A stretch of DNA of 64,000 nt from Meinhardsimonia xiamenensis (GCF_900102905.1 NZ_FNFV01000003.1:186001-250000); one strand, 5' to 3'; positions 45,060 through 55,850 are shown, counted from the stretch's first letter. Notes: generated by a model from the sequence alone, not told the origin. Numbers and translations are program-made.

Positions 45060-46061
45060 TCAGAGGTGCTTGCCCATCTCCACCGCGGTGTCGGCCATGC
45101 GGTTGGAGAAGCCCCACTCGTTGTCATACCAGCTGAGGATGCGCACCATGCGCCGCTCCATCACCTTGGTCTGGTCCATGTGGAAGACCGAGGAGTGCGG
45201 GTTGTGGTTGAAGTCGCAGGAGACGAGCTTTTCCTCGGTGTAGCCGAGGATGCCCTTGAGCGAGTTGTCGGCGGCGACGCGGATGGCGTCGTTGATCTCC
45301 TCCACCGTGGTCTCGCGCTTGGCCTCGAAGACGAGATCGACCACCGAGACGTTCGGCGTGGGCACGCGGATCGCCACCCCGTCGAGCTTGCCGTTGAGCT
45401 CGGGCAGCACCAGCCCCACCGCCTTGGCGGCACCGGTGGAGGTCGGGATCATGCTCAGCGCCGCGGCGCGGGCGCGGTAGAGATCCTTGTGCATGGTGTC
45501 GAGCGTCGGCTGGTCGCCGGTGTAGGAGTGGATGGTGGTCATGAATCCGCGCTCGATGCCGACCGCCTCGTTGAGCACCTTGGCCACCGGCGCGAGGCAG
45601 TTGGTGGTGCAGGAGGCGTTGGAGACCACGAGATCCTTCGAGGTCAAGGTGGTGTGGTTGACGCCGTAGACGATGGTCTTGTCGGCCCCCTTCGAGGGTG
45701 CCGAAACCAGCACCCGGCTGGCCCCGTTCTCGAGATGCACCGCGGCCTTCTCGCGGTCGGTGAAGATGCCGGTGCATTCCATCACGATGTCGACATGCTT
45801 CCAGGGCAGCTCGCGCGGGTCGCGGATGGCGGTCACCTGGATCGGGCCGAAGCCGACGTCGATCCAGTCATCGCCGGTCTTCACCTCGCCGGGGAAGCGG
45901 CCGTGAACGCTGTCGTAACGCAGAAGATGCGCGTTGGTTTCGACCGGGCCGAGGTCGTTGATGGCCACCACCTCGATGTCGGTGCGCGCCGACTCGACGA
46001 TGGCGCGAAGCACGTTGCGTCCGATCCGGCCGAAACCGTTGATGGCGACCTTGACTGCCAT
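45060..46061 (-). CDS. gap: Glyceraldehyde-3-phosphate dehydrogenase
   Basis: NAD+-dependent glycolytic/gluconeogenic enzyme, 333 aa. It has the Rossmann start [20 protein letters not shown], the catalytic Cys151 in [12 protein letters not shown], and the His-containing [11 protein letters not shown], then [15 protein letters not shown] at the C-terminus. VVAINDLG keeps an acidic-loop Asp but not the Asp typical of strictly NAD-specific forms at the first position. The start at 46061 is the family start; the in-frame extension to 46172 overlaps the end of the neighbouring small gene. A good terminator follows. Confidence 0.96.
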   Translation of the reverse strand: MAVKVAINGFGRIGRNVLRAIVESARTDIEVVAINDLGPVETNAHLLRYDSVHGRFPGEVKTGDDWIDVGFGPIQVTAIRDPRELPWKHVDIVMECTGIFTDREKAAVHLENGASRVLVSAPSKGADKTIVYGVNHTTLTSKDLVVSNASCTTNCLAPVAKVLNEAVGIERGFMTTIHSYTGDQPTLDTMHKDLYRARAAALSMIPTSTGAAKAVGLVLPELNGKLDGVAIRVPTPNVSVVDLVFEAKRETTVEEINDAIRVAADNSLKGILGYTEEKLVSCDFNHNPHSSVFHMDQTKVMERRMVRILSWYDNEWGFSNRMADTAVEMGKHL

Positions 46062-46119
46062 GGTCCCTTGTCTCCCTCGTTGCTGGTGCCGCCCGCGTGG
46101 GCGGCGGTCGTCCGCGGCT

Positions 46120-46263
46120 TTAGCGCCAAAAGGCCAGATACTCAATCGCGGCAAGAAGCCTTCTGCCGACAAATACCGGCAGGTTCCAGTGCAGCCAGAA
46201 ATGGTCCGCCGTCACGAGGGCGATGATCACGAGGCCCAGGGCGATCGCCAGCCTGTTGGTCAT
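46120..46263 (-). CDS. Small single-pass membrane protein (47 aa), between hpf and gap
   Basis: A 47-residue protein with one hydrophobic segment ([20 protein letters not shown]) and an aromatic C-terminus ending IEYLAFWR. I remember similar short proteins between gap and neighbouring genes in Rhodobacteraceae, which supports it being real, but its function is unknown. The start codon at 46263 lies in a stretch of the minus strand between hpf and gap, all in one orientation, so co-expression is plausible. Its small size makes annotation easy to miss. Confidence 0.6.
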   Translation of the reverse strand: MTNRLAIALGLVIIALVTADHFWLHWNLPVFVGRRLLAAIEYLAFWR

Positions 46264-46324
46264 GAACCGGGCCCTCCCTCTCGTCGAGGTGACGATAGGG
46301 AGGGGAGAGGCTGTCGGGAAGGGG

Positions 46325-46672
46325 TCAATGTGACCGGCCACGCTCCCTGTCGGAGCGCTTGCGCTTGAATTCCTCCAGCTCGCGGAGCGCCGAGGCGAAG
46401 GTTTCGCGGATGAGCCGCGGCAAGTCGTCCCACATTGCCGGGTCATCGCCCTTGCTCTTGACCACGATGTTCGGGCCGGGAACCTCAAGCTCGATCTTGA
46501 CGTGATGAGCCACGCCCTTCGGGCCGTGGTCGGAATCCTTCTCGATGGCCACGCGCGCGGTCACGAGCCGGTCGTAATGACGCTCAAGCTTGGCCAGTTC
46601 CTCGAGCACGAGCTTGCGGATGGCCTCGGAGCTGTCGAGGCCGTGAAAGACGATCTGCGGTTCGGTCTGCAT
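46325..46672 (-). CDS. hpf: Ribosome hibernation-promoting factor family protein (short form)
   Basis: A 115-aa HPF/RaiA-type protein that binds the 30S subunit in stationary phase. It begins MQTEPQIVFHGLDSSEAIRK, with VTARVAIEKDSDHGPKGVAH and HVKIELEVPGPNIVVKSKGD, and a basic C-terminus (LEEFKRKRSDRERGRSH). It lacks the long C-terminal dimerisation domain, so it is a short HPF or RaiA-like form. The fold matches but it is a diverged member, so annotation as HPF/RaiA-family is safest. Confidence 0.78.
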   Translation of the reverse strand: MQTEPQIVFHGLDSSEAIRKLVLEELAKLERHYDRLVTARVAIEKDSDHGPKGVAHHVKIELEVPGPNIVVKSKGDDPAMWDDLPRLIRETFASALRELEEFKRKRSDRERGRSH

Positions 46673-46854
46673 GCGCGGGTATCTCCCTTCTGTCCGGTTC
46701 TGTCACGTCACAGCTAGGTGCGGCGTTTCGCAGTTACCATCCTCCGATGCAAGCGCCCGCCGCCCTGACACAGGTCAATGCAATGGGGCCGCCGGCTCCC
46801 CATATTCGCAGAGGACAGGACGAGCATGAATACGAGCATGAACTGGAGGATGTG

Positions 46855-47292
46855 ATGAGCGCACTTGGACTGCCGATCATCGACAACGCCGTGCAGGACG
46901 CCAACCGCTGGATCAACGAGGTCAACGCCCATGTTGGCTGGGACGACAAGCAGCGCGCCTACAGGCTGCTGCGGCAGGTGCTGCACGTGGTGCGCGACCA
47001 CCTGAACGTGGACGAGGCCGCGCAGCTCGGTGCGCAGCTGCCAACGCTGATCCGCGGCATCTACTACGAGGGCTGGGATCCCTCCAGGACGCCGGTGAAG
47101 ATGCGCAAGCCCGAAGAGTTCATCGCCGCCGTGCAGGCCGGTTTCCAGACCGACCCGCTCGGTGATGCGAAGGAGGCGATTGCCGCCGTCTTCGCCGTGC
47201 TCGATGCGCATGTCTCGGCCGGCGAGATGGAGGAGGTGAAGCAGGCCTTCACCAAGGAGATCCGCGCGCTCTTCGGCGGGGTGGAGGCCTGA
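46855..47292 (+). CDS. DUF2267 protein
   Basis: A 145-aa soluble alpha-helical protein: MSALGLPIIDNAVQDANRWI, EVNAHVGWDDKQRAYRLLRQ, VLHVVRDHLNVDEAAQLGAQ, LPTLIRGIYYEGWDPSRTPV. This is the DUF2267 pattern; function unknown. GGAGG is 5 bases upstream of ATG 46855, so I prefer this to the in-frame ATG at 46747, whose extra residues include a repeated acidic EHEYEHE run encoded by a 12-bp tandem repeat. It is divergent from hpf and convergent with tkt. Confidence 0.85.
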   Translation: MSALGLPIIDNAVQDANRWINEVNAHVGWDDKQRAYRLLRQVLHVVRDHLNVDEAAQLGAQLPTLIRGIYYEGWDPSRTPVKMRKPEEFIAAVQAGFQTDPLGDAKEAIAAVFAVLDAHVSAGEMEEVKQAFTKEIRALFGGVEA

Positions 47293-47298
47293 CCCCGC

Positions 47299-49314
47299 TC
47301 AGAGTAGCGCCTTGGCGCGGGCGGCGAGGTTCTCGGCGGTGAGGCCGAACTTCTCGTAGAGCACCTTGGCGGGCGCGGAGGCGCCGAAGCTCGAGAGGCC
47401 CACGAAATCGGCCTTCGCCTCGCGCCCGCGCTCACCGCACAGCCAGCGGTCCCAGCCAAGCCGCACGCCGGCCTCGATGCCCACACGCACGGGGCCCGCG
47501 GGCAGGACGCGGCGGCGATAGGCCTCGTCCTGCTCGGCGAAAAGCTCCCAGCAGGGCATGGAGACAACGCGCGTGCCGATCCCCTCGGCCTGCAAAAGCT
47601 CGCGCGCGGCAAGCGCGATTTCCACCTCGCTCCCGGTGGCCAGCAGGATCACCTGCCGCTTGCCTTCCGACTCGGCCAGCACGTAGGCGCCCTGCGCCGT
47701 GAGGTTCCTGGCCTTGTGCTGGGTGCGCACCGTGGACACGCCCTGCCGGGTGAGCGCGAGGACGGAGGGGATGCGGGTCTCGCTCAGCGCCAGCTCCCAT
47801 GCCTCGGCCGTCTCTACCGTGTCGGCCGGGCGGAACAGGCGCAGGTTCGGCGTGGCGCGCAGCATCGCCAGATGCTCCACCGGCTGGTGGGTGGGCCCGT
47901 CCTCGCCGACGCCGATCGAGTCATGAGTCATCACATAGACGACCGGCACGCCCATCAGCGCCGACAGCCGGATCGCCGGTCGGGCGTAGTCGGTGAACAC
48001 CATGAAGGTGCCGCCATAGGGGCGCACGCCGCCATGCAGGGCCATGCCGTTCATCGCCGCGGCCATGACATGCTCGCGGATGCCGTAGTGGATGTAGCGG
48101 CCCTTGCGGTTGTCCACGTCGAAGACGCCAAGATCGGGCGTCAGCGTGTTGTTGGAGCCGGTGAGGTCGGCCGAGCCGCCCAGCGTCTCCTTCATCACCG
48201 GGTTGATCGCCTTCAGCACCGTCTGCGAGGCCGCGCGCGTGGCGACCTTGGGTTGCGCCTCGGCGGCCTCCTTCTTGACCTTGCGGATGACCGAGGCGAG
48301 CCGCTTCGGCGCCTCATGGGCGAAGACGCGGCGGAACTCGGCCTGCCTGGCTTCCGACAGCTGCGCCAGCCGCGCCTCCCATGCCTCGCGCTCGGGCCGG
48401 CCGCGCGCGCCGATCGCCTCCCACGCGGCCTTGATCTCGGCCGGGATCTCGAAGGGCGCGGCCGTCCAGCCATAGGCGGCCTTGGTCGCGGCGATGAGCT
48501 CGGGATCGGTCAGCGCGCCATGAGCCTTGGCGGTGTCCTGTGCCGCCGAGCCGAGCCCGATATGGGTGCGGCAGGCGATCATGGTCGGCCGGTCGGATTT
48601 CTTCGCCGCCGTCAGCGCGGCATCGATCGCCTCGGGGTCGTGGCCGTCACACTCCAGCACCTCCCAGCCGGCGGCTTCGAAGCGCAGCTTCTGGTCGGTG
48701 GCGTCGGCGAGCGAGACCTTGCCGTCGATGGTGATGCCGTTGTTGTCCCACAGAAGGATCAGGCGCGAGAGCTTCTGGCGCCCCGCAAGCGTGATCGCCT
48801 CCTGGCTGATGCCCTCCATCAGGCAGCCATCGCCCGCGATGACATAGGTGTAATGGTCCATCACCTTGCGCCCCCATGTGGCGCGCAGGTGCTCCTCGGC
48901 GATGGCAAAGCCCACCGCATTGCCCACCCCCTGGCCGAGGGGGCCGGTTGTCGTCTCCACGCCGGGCGCATGGCCATACTCGGGGTGGCCGGCCGTCTTC
49001 GAGCCCCACTGGCGGAAGTTGCGGATCTCCTCGATGGTCATGCCGGGCATGCCGGTGAGGTAGGCGAGCGCATAGATCAGCATCGAGCCGTGACCGGCCG
49101 ACAGGATGAAACGGTCGCGGTCGGGCCAGTCGGGGCGCGCGGCATCGAACTTCAGGTGCTTCTCGAACAGCACCGTGGCGACATCGGCCATGCCCATCGG
49201 CATGCCGGAATGGCCCGAATTGGCGGCGGCCACGGCATCGAGCGTCAGCACGCGGATGGCACAGGCCTTCATCCAGTGGTCGGGGTGGCGGGCTTTCAGC
49301 TCGGCGATCTCCAC
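47299..49314 (-). CDS. tkt: Transketolase
   Basis: TPP enzyme of the pentose phosphate pathway (Calvin cycle in phototrophs). The 671-aa protein has [60 protein letters not shown], the TPP motif [25 protein letters not shown] and pyrimidine domain [19 protein letters not shown]. The C-terminal domain ends [24 protein letters not shown] at 49314 with AAGGAAGG about 9 bases upstream gives the known start ([20 protein letters not shown]); an in-frame ATG at 49470 is unsupported. A promoter candidate lies at 49369-49396. Confidence 0.95.
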   Translation of the reverse strand: MEIAELKARHPDHWMKACAIRVLTLDAVAAANSGHSGMPMGMADVATVLFEKHLKFDAARPDWPDRDRFILSAGHGSMLIYALAYLTGMPGMTIEEIRNFRQWGSKTAGHPEYGHAPGVETTTGPLGQGVGNAVGFAIAEEHLRATWGRKVMDHYTYVIAGDGCLMEGISQEAITLAGRQKLSRLILLWDNNGITIDGKVSLADATDQKLRFEAAGWEVLECDGHDPEAIDAALTAAKKSDRPTMIACRTHIGLGSAAQDTAKAHGALTDPELIAATKAAYGWTAAPFEIPAEIKAAWEAIGARGRPEREAWEARLAQLSEARQAEFRRVFAHEAPKRLASVIRKVKKEAAEAQPKVATRAASQTVLKAINPVMKETLGGSADLTGSNNTLTPDLGVFDVDNRKGRYIHYGIREHVMAAAMNGMALHGGVRPYGGTFMVFTDYARPAIRLSALMGVPVVYVMTHDSIGVGEDGPTHQPVEHLAMLRATPNLRLFRPADTVETAEAWELALSETRIPSVLALTRQGVSTVRTQHKARNLTAQGAYVLAESEGKRQVILLATGSEVEIALAARELLQAEGIGTRVVSMPCWELFAEQDEAYRRRVLPAGPVRVGIEAGVRLGWDRWLCGERGREAKADFVGLSSFGASAPAKVLYEKFGLTAENLAARAKALL

Positions 49315-49368
49315 GGGGCGCGTCCTTCCTTGAGTGGTTGCGTCACGGTTGGGGCAAAATGCGCGCTC

Positions 49369-49396
49369 CTGATAGCAGCGGGCGGCGGAAGTGCAA
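49369..49396 (-). promoter_or_regulatory. Promoter candidate for tkt
   Basis: On the minus strand TTGCAC (49391-49396) and TATCAG (49369-49374) are 16 bp apart, about 55 bases before the GTG start. It is a moderate sigma-70-type match in a GC-rich context. Confidence 0.4.
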
Positions 49397-49509
49397 GGCG
49401 GCAGGGGCGGGCGGGAACAGGGTTCGCGCGGCAAAACGGGCTGGCCTGAGGCGCGTGGAGCCGTTAGCATCCTGTTGCGAAGCCCGAAAAGAAAAACGGG
49501 GTCAGGGGC

Positions 49510-50028
49510 ATGTCGGAGCTTTCTGAACTGGAACGACGGCTGAGCGAGGCGCTTGACCGGATCCGCGAGGGCGTGGAGCGGCTGACGCTCGCTCCCTTGC
49601 CCGCCGCGCCATCCGAGGCGGCGGCGGACGAAGCGCGCGGAGCGGCCGAGGAAATCGCGTCGCTACGCGAGGCCCTCGAGGCCGAGCGGCTTGCCAATGC
49701 CCAGCTTGAGGAGCGGCTCGCCGCGATCCGAAGCCGGCTCGAGGAGAAGGTCGAGGAGCTCTCGGGCGAGGTCGAGGGCCTGCGCGAGCAGCTCGAGGCA
49801 ACCCATGCCCGCAACCGCCATCTCAAGCGCAGGCTCGAGGAGGTGCGCGCCGCGCTTGCCCGCCTGCGCGAAGCGGCGTCGGAAGGCGTGACCGAGCCCG
49901 AGCAGATCAACCGCGCGATGCTGGCCGAGCTCGAGAGCCTGCGCGCGCTGCGCGAGGCGGACCGTCATGAGCTCGATGCGCTCATTGCCGAGCTGAAGCC
50001 GCTGGTTGAGGAGGCAGCCGATGCCTGA
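49510..50028 (+). CDS. Coiled-coil protein upstream of zapA
   Basis: A 172-aa protein rich in Glu, Ala, Leu and Arg. A long coiled coil runs from about residue 45 to 122 ([60 protein letters not shown]). No catalytic motif or membrane segment is seen. Its stop overlaps the zapA start by 8 bases, and gene order coiled-coil/zapA is common in Rhodobacterales, so a division-associated structural role is the inference. It starts 195 bases from the divergent tkt gene. Confidence 0.75.
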   Translation: MSELSELERRLSEALDRIREGVERLTLAPLPAAPSEAAADEARGAAEEIASLREALEAERLANAQLEERLAAIRSRLEEKVEELSGEVEGLREQLEATHARNRHLKRRLEEVRAALARLREAASEGVTEPEQINRAMLAELESLRALREADRHELDALIAELKPLVEEAADA

Positions 50029-50461
50029 GGTTTCGATCACCATCGGCGGGCGCAGCTTCACCGTCGCCTGTCAGGATGGCGAGGAGCATTATCTGCACGC
50101 GGCCGCAGCGCTGCTCGACGCCGAGGCAAGCGCCCTGACGGCCCAGATCGGCCGTCTGCCGGAGCCGAAGATGCTCCTGATGGCCGGGCTCATGCTGGCG
50201 GACAAGGCCGCGGGCATGGAGGAGCAACTGAAGAGCCTCGAGGAGGCGCAGAAGGCGCTGCAGGCCGAGCTCGCCGCCGCACAGGCCGAGATCGAGGCTT
50301 TGAAGAGCGCGCCGCCACCCGAACCCGAAAAGATCGAGGTTCCGGTCATTCCCGACGATGTGACGGAGACGCTCGCCGAACTCGCCGCACGCGCCGAGGC
50401 GCTTGCGGCCGAGCTTGAGGAGAAGACGCGCGAGGAGGCCTCGGGGCGGGGCGCCGGCTGA
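50021..50461 (+). CDS. zapA: Cell division protein ZapA
   Basis: A FtsZ-associated protein that bundles protofilaments at mid-cell. The 146-aa product has the ZapA domain at residues 1-90 ([56 protein letters not shown]) and an extended coiled-coil tail (EEQLKSLEEAQKALQAELAA) with a Pro-rich break. It is longer than E. coli ZapA (109 aa), as usual in Alphaproteobacteria. GAGGAGG precedes ATG 50021, which overlaps the upstream gene by 8 bases. Confidence 0.88.
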   Translation: MPEVSITIGGRSFTVACQDGEEHYLHAAAALLDAEASALTAQIGRLPEPKMLLMAGLMLADKAAGMEEQLKSLEEAQKALQAELAAAQAEIEALKSAPPPEPEKIEVPVIPDDVTETLAELAARAEALAAELEEKTREEASGRGAG

Positions 50462-50477
50462 GGGCGCCCCGCCGCGT

Positions 50478-50840
50478 TCAGCTGTTGGCTTCGCGGATCT
50501 TGTTGGCCGCGTCCTTATCGTAGGCGACGCCCTTCTTGTCGAAAAGCTCGTCGAGCTCGCCCGAAAGCGTCATCTCGGTGACGATGTCGCAGCCGCCCAC
50601 GAACTCGCCCTTCACATAGAGCTGCGGGATCGTCGGCCAGTCCGAGTACTCCTTGATTCCCTGGCGGATTTCCTCGTCGGCGAGCACGTTCACGTCGGTA
50701 TACTCGACGCCCATGTAGTTGAGCACCGAGGCCACGCGGCTCGAGAAGCCGCACTGGGGCATGGTCTTGGTGCCTTTCATGAACAGCACCACGTCATTGT
50801 TTTCGACCATCTCGCGGATGCGGTCGTGAACGCTCATCAT
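50478..50840 (-). CDS. grxD: Monothiol glutaredoxin (Grx4 type)
   Basis: A 120-aa class II monothiol glutaredoxin that binds a glutathione-ligated [2Fe-2S] cluster and works with BolA in Fe-S trafficking and iron regulation. The active site is Cys30 in [12 protein letters not shown] (CGFS motif); [28 protein letters not shown] and a C-terminal [10 protein letters not shown] follow the family. BolA is encoded immediately upstream on the same strand (37 bases), a classic pairing. Confidence 0.95.
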   Translation of the reverse strand: MMSVHDRIREMVENNDVVLFMKGTKTMPQCGFSSRVASVLNYMGVEYTDVNVLADEEIRQGIKEYSDWPTIPQLYVKGEFVGGCDIVTEMTLSGELDELFDKKGVAYDKDAANKIREANS

Positions 50841-50877
50841 CGTTCTCCTGAAATTCGGGGGGAGGCGGCCGGCGCGG

Positions 50878-51120
50878 TCAGTCCGGCGCCTTGGTGGTCA
50901 GGGCCAGCGCGTGCAGCTCGCCGTTGGGGCCGTCCATCTTGCCCTTGAGCGCGGCATAGACGGCGCGTTGTTGCTGGACGCGGTTCATGCCGCGAAAGCT
51001 CTCGTCGATCACCTCGGCGGCGTAGTGGTTCCCGTCGCCGGCCAGATCGGTGATGGTGATCTTGGCATTCGGAAATGCCGCGCGGATCAGCGCCTCGATC
51101 TCGTGGGCTTGCATTGCCAT
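50878..51120 (-). CDS. BolA-family protein
   Basis: An 80-aa BolA/IbaG-like protein that partners the CGFS glutaredoxin encoded just downstream. It reads [60 protein letters not shown], ending in [13 protein letters not shown]. The helix-strand pattern and the HxL motif (ELHALAL) are family features. I place the start at 51120; an alternative MQAH start is six bases downstream. Confidence 0.9.
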   Translation of the reverse strand: MAMQAHEIEALIRAAFPNAKITITDLAGDGNHYAAEVIDESFRGMNRVQQQRAVYAALKGKMDGPNGELHALALTTKAPD

Positions 51121-51220
51121 GTGGCTTGGTCCTGTCGCCGCGTGTTCCTCGCCGAAGATGTAGAGCGGCGGGGGCGGGGGTGCAAGGCCGGGGCGACGGA
51201 TGCCGCCCCGGCCCGCAGGG

Positions 51221-51739
51221 CTACGAGCCCGTGCCGGTGACGACGAGCGGTCCGACCATGCCCGATTCGTAATGCCCCGGCACGTTGCAGGCGAATTCGA
51301 TCCGTATCGGCCCGGCGAAGGTCCAGATGATCTCACCGCTCTCGCCGGGCTCGAGCAGAAGCGAGTTGGGGTCGTCATGACCCATGCCGTGATGGATGCG
51401 ATCGGCCTCGAGCATGCCCGATTCCATCATCGCCAGCATCTCCTTGCGGTGCTCGGCATGCATGGCGGGCGTGCCGAGCCCGAACTCGTGCACGAAGTCG
51501 CCGCGGTTCTCCGCGACAAAGCGCACCGTCTCTCCGGCGGCGACTTCGATCACGCCCGGATCATAGGCGTTGTCGGTCATCACCACACGGATGGTGCGCG
51601 TGGCGTGGGGGGCCTCGCCGGGTCTGCCGAAGGCGAAACCGTCGTCATGGCTGTGGCCGCCGGTGTGGCTGCCTCCGGCAAGGGCGGGCAGGGCGGTGAG
51701 CGCGGCAATCGCCACCGCGCAGGATATGGTCAGGCGCAT
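51221..51739 (-). CDS. Secreted cupredoxin-like copper-binding protein
   Basis: A 172-aa periplasmic protein with a signal peptide (MRLTISCAVAIAALTALPAL then AGG) and a His-rich N-terminal stretch (GGSHTGGHSHDDGFAFGRPG). The cupredoxin domain has Cu-ligand candidates His84 (DFVHEFGLG), Cys151, His156 and Met161 (IEFACNVPGHYESGM), matching plastocyanin-like type 1 sites. A Met/His insert (MHAEHRKEMLAMMESGMLEA, DRIHHGMGHD) may bind extra copper, as in copper-tolerance proteins. A Cys/His-rich hypothetical gene overlaps its 5' end. Confidence 0.88.
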   Translation of the reverse strand: MRLTISCAVAIAALTALPALAGGSHTGGHSHDDGFAFGRPGEAPHATRTIRVVMTDNAYDPGVIEVAAGETVRFVAENRGDFVHEFGLGTPAMHAEHRKEMLAMMESGMLEADRIHHGMGHDDPNSLLLEPGESGEIIWTFAGPIRIEFACNVPGHYESGMVGPLVVTGTGS

Positions 51740-52181
51740 CCTGATGCTCCCATTTTCTGAAAGATGTGTTGTCGTTTGGCTCGTTGCAGCCGCAATGGTC
51801 AGAGCCGGTGGGAGTGGGGGGCGGTGTCTCCGGCAAGATCAGACTTTGGTGAAATGTCTCGAGGGCTCCGAGGCGGAGCACAACCGCCAGCCGAAAGCTG
51901 GCTTCCCGCGGCTGGGGTGTCTCCAGCGAGGCGAAGTGATCGGCGTGGCATGGCGTTGGATGGTGGTGCACGTCGACATTGCGATCATCGTGCCGGTCCA
52001 AGGCCTGGACGGCGAGATTCTGGCAGTCGTCCGCGGTGCTGTCGAGCGCATGCAGGCGCAGTCGGGCGTGCGACGCGGGAGCGAAGATCACTGCCAGAAG
52101 AAGGGCCAGAACGCCGGTTGCGAGCCGAAAAGCCTCTCTCCGTGCTCGCACACTTCGCACCGATGTCCTGCCGAGGGACAT
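51645..52181 (-). CDS. Hypothetical Cys/His-rich exported protein, overlapping the cupredoxin gene
   Basis: A 178-aa product with an N-terminal signal or anchor (FRLATGVLALLLAVIFAPAS then HA) and a His/Cys-rich stretch RHDDRNVDVHHHPTPCHADH, later GSDHCGCNEPND. I do not recognise the family. Metal binding is suggested by composition and by the cupredoxin neighbour. GAGG precedes ATG 52181 by about 8 bases. The last 95 bases overlap the cupredoxin gene in another frame, and the final 30 residues are low-complexity, so the true stop may differ or the gene may be frameshifted. Composition is lower in G+C than adjacent genes. Confidence 0.4.
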   Translation of the reverse strand: MSLGRTSVRSVRARREAFRLATGVLALLLAVIFAPASHARLRLHALDSTADDCQNLAVQALDRHDDRNVDVHHHPTPCHADHFASLETPQPREASFRLAVVLRLGALETFHQSLILPETPPPTPTGSDHCGCNEPNDNTSFRKWEHQDAPDHILRGGDCRAHRPARPCRRQPHRRPQP

Positions 52182-52296
52182 GCCGCCTGCCTCGTTCTCT
52201 GGTTGGCTCGACGGGCAGGTGAACGGAGCAGAGCGCATCTGTCAACGCCACGCAGATCACACGGGCGTCAGCGGCGGCACGCCGCCTCCGGGTGTT

Positions 52297-54465
<2,169 letters not shown>

Positions 54466-54585
54466 TGCGCTCCCCCGGGTGGCGCCCTCGGCGGCCTCCG
54501 GGCCCTCATATGCGAACCCGCGGCAAGGGTGAAGGGTGGCCGCGCCCGCGATGCGGCGCGACAGGCACAAGGGCCGGTGGATGAC

Positions 54586-54666
54586 AAAAAAAGAGGCCGA
54601 GCGGCAAGGCTCGGCCCAAGTCCAACAGGGAGGTAGAAGACCGTGCGAGAGGTCGCCGCGGCTTCT
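54586..54666 (-). ncRNA. Candidate trans-acting small RNA (resembles alpha-r8/MmgR, suhB motif)
   Basis: An untranslated RNA of about 80 nt on the minus strand. The predicted 5' end lies near 54666. Single-stranded CTACCTCCCTGTTGG is followed by a perfect 8-bp hairpin GGCCGAGC/GCTCGGCC and TCTTTTTTT, an intrinsic terminator. The CCTCCC loop can pair with ribosome-binding sites. The layout (about 80 nt, CCTCCCTGTTGG, GGGCC hairpin, U-run) resembles the alpha-r8 or MmgR RNA named for the suhB motif, known in Rhizobiales; that family match is from memory. The upstream promoter is listed separately. Confidence 0.7.
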
Positions 54667-54672
54667 GGAGCG

Positions 54673-54701
54673 CAGATAGTTGGCAAATGCAACGGAATCA
54701 A
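54673..54701 (-). promoter_or_regulatory. Promoter of the small RNA
   Basis: On the minus strand TTGATT (54696-54701), a 17-bp spacer, then TATCTG (54673-54678). This near-ideal spacing places transcription start about 54666, which fits an RNA of about 80 nt ending in the U-rich terminator. Confidence 0.6.
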
Positions 54702-54771
54702 GCGCGGATGGCGCCCCGGGGTGCAAAGCTGCCATGCGTGGAGTGCATGGCTTGCGCTGCGCGCACCGCGA

Positions 54772-55680
54772 TCAGGCGGCCTCTCCCTCGCGCATCCGGC
54801 GGCGGTGGGCGATCACCTCCTCGGTGACGAAGTCGCGGAAGGCGGCGATGCGGCGGGAGTGGCGCAGCTCTTCCGGATAGGCGAGATAGACCGGCACCTC
54901 TTCCGACTCGAGTTCCGGCAGGACCCTGACAAGCTGAGGAAAATCCTGTGTCAGATAATCGGGCAGAACGCCTATGCCGAGATCGTTGAGCACGGCCTGC
55001 AGCACGCCGAAATAGTTGTTCACGGTCAGCCGCGAACGCACGTCATGGGTCATCAGCAGCTGCACCAGCCGCGCCCCGGCCGAGACCTGCGGCGCCGAGG
55101 TGTTCTGGCACACCAGCCGATGCGACGAGATGTCCTCGATCCGCTCGGGCGTTCCGGCCGCCTCGAGATAGGCGGGCGTGGCGTAGAGGCGCATGCGCAC
55201 CTCCATCAGCTTGCGGCGGATCAGGTCCGCCTGGCTCGGTTCCTTCATGCGGATGGCGACATCGGCCTCGCGCATGGGCAGGTCGAGCACCCGCTCTTCA
55301 AGCATCAGGTCGATGTTGAGATCGGGGTAACGGTCGTAGAGCGCCTTCAGCCTTGGCGCCAGCCACAGCGTGCCGAAGGCAATGGTTGTGGTCACCCTGA
55401 GCTCGCCGAAGACCTCCTCGCGGCTGTCGCGGATGCGCGCCTCCGCCGCCTCGAGCCGCCGCGCCATGGCCTTGGTGGCGTCGAACAGAAGCTCGCCCTG
55501 TTCGGTGAGAATCAGTCCGCGCGCATGGCGGTGAAAGAGGGTGGTGCCGAGGCTCTCTTCCAGCGCCCGAATCTGTCGCGAGACGGCCGATTGGGAAAGA
55601 TGGAGCGTCTCCCCCGCATGGGTGAGGCTGCCGGCGGAGGCGACGGCGTGAAAGATCCTTAGCTTGTCCCAGTCCATCAT
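54772..55680 (-). CDS. LysR-family transcriptional regulator, divergent from indolepyruvate oxidoreductase
   Basis: A 302-aa LysR-type regulator. DNA-binding part: MMDWDKLRIFHAVASAGSLT, AGETLHLSQSAVSRQIRALE. Effector domain begins ELRVTTTIAFGTLWLAPRL. YFGVLQAVLNDLGIGVLPDY is a typical hinge region. It is divergent from the large 2-oxoacid oxidoreductase, and the intergenic region holds a perfect palindrome containing T-N11-A, so this regulator is the natural candidate to bind it. The inducer is unknown. Confidence 0.85.
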   Translation of the reverse strand: MMDWDKLRIFHAVASAGSLTHAGETLHLSQSAVSRQIRALEESLGTTLFHRHARGLILTEQGELLFDATKAMARRLEAAEARIRDSREEVFGELRVTTTIAFGTLWLAPRLKALYDRYPDLNIDLMLEERVLDLPMREADVAIRMKEPSQADLIRRKLMEVRMRLYATPAYLEAAGTPERIEDISSHRLVCQNTSAPQVSAGARLVQLLMTHDVRSRLTVNNYFGVLQAVLNDLGIGVLPDYLTQDFPQLVRVLPELESEEVPVYLAYPEELRHSRRIAAFRDFVTEEVIAHRRRMREGEAA

Positions 55681-55778
55681 GTGGCCTTCATTGCGCCCGG
55701 CGGGGGCGATCGCGCATTTGGGTTTCCGCAGTGCTTAACACAACCCTGTTCCAATGTGGTGACGGGATTTTGACTTTG

Positions 55779-55799
55779 TAGGTCAGGATTTTTGACCTA
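55779..55799. promoter_or_regulatory. Perfect 7-bp inverted repeat (operator) before the indolepyruvate oxidoreductase
   Basis: TAGGTCA and TGACCTA are exact reverse complements separated by GGATTTT. GGT-N11-ACC lies within, so the T-N11-A core of LysR sites is present. TATAAC (55798-55803) overlaps its right arm and TTGACT (55770-55775) flanks its left, 22 bp apart, longer than the usual spacing. Confidence 0.6.
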
Positions 55800-55850
55800 T
55801 AACCCGACGCAGGGCACGCCCCGGGAGGAGCCCAGGGAGGAGGGTGAGCG

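Larger units (their letters stand above)
54466..54771 (-). other. 306-bp gap between LysR gene and purL containing a small RNA gene
   Basis: Besides the RNA gene (54586-54666) and its promoter, the gap holds a short purL leader (54466-54585) without an obvious riboswitch, and about 70 bp after the LysR stop with a short ATGC palindrome (CCATGC/GCATGG) that may end that gene. I see no protein gene. Confidence 0.55.
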
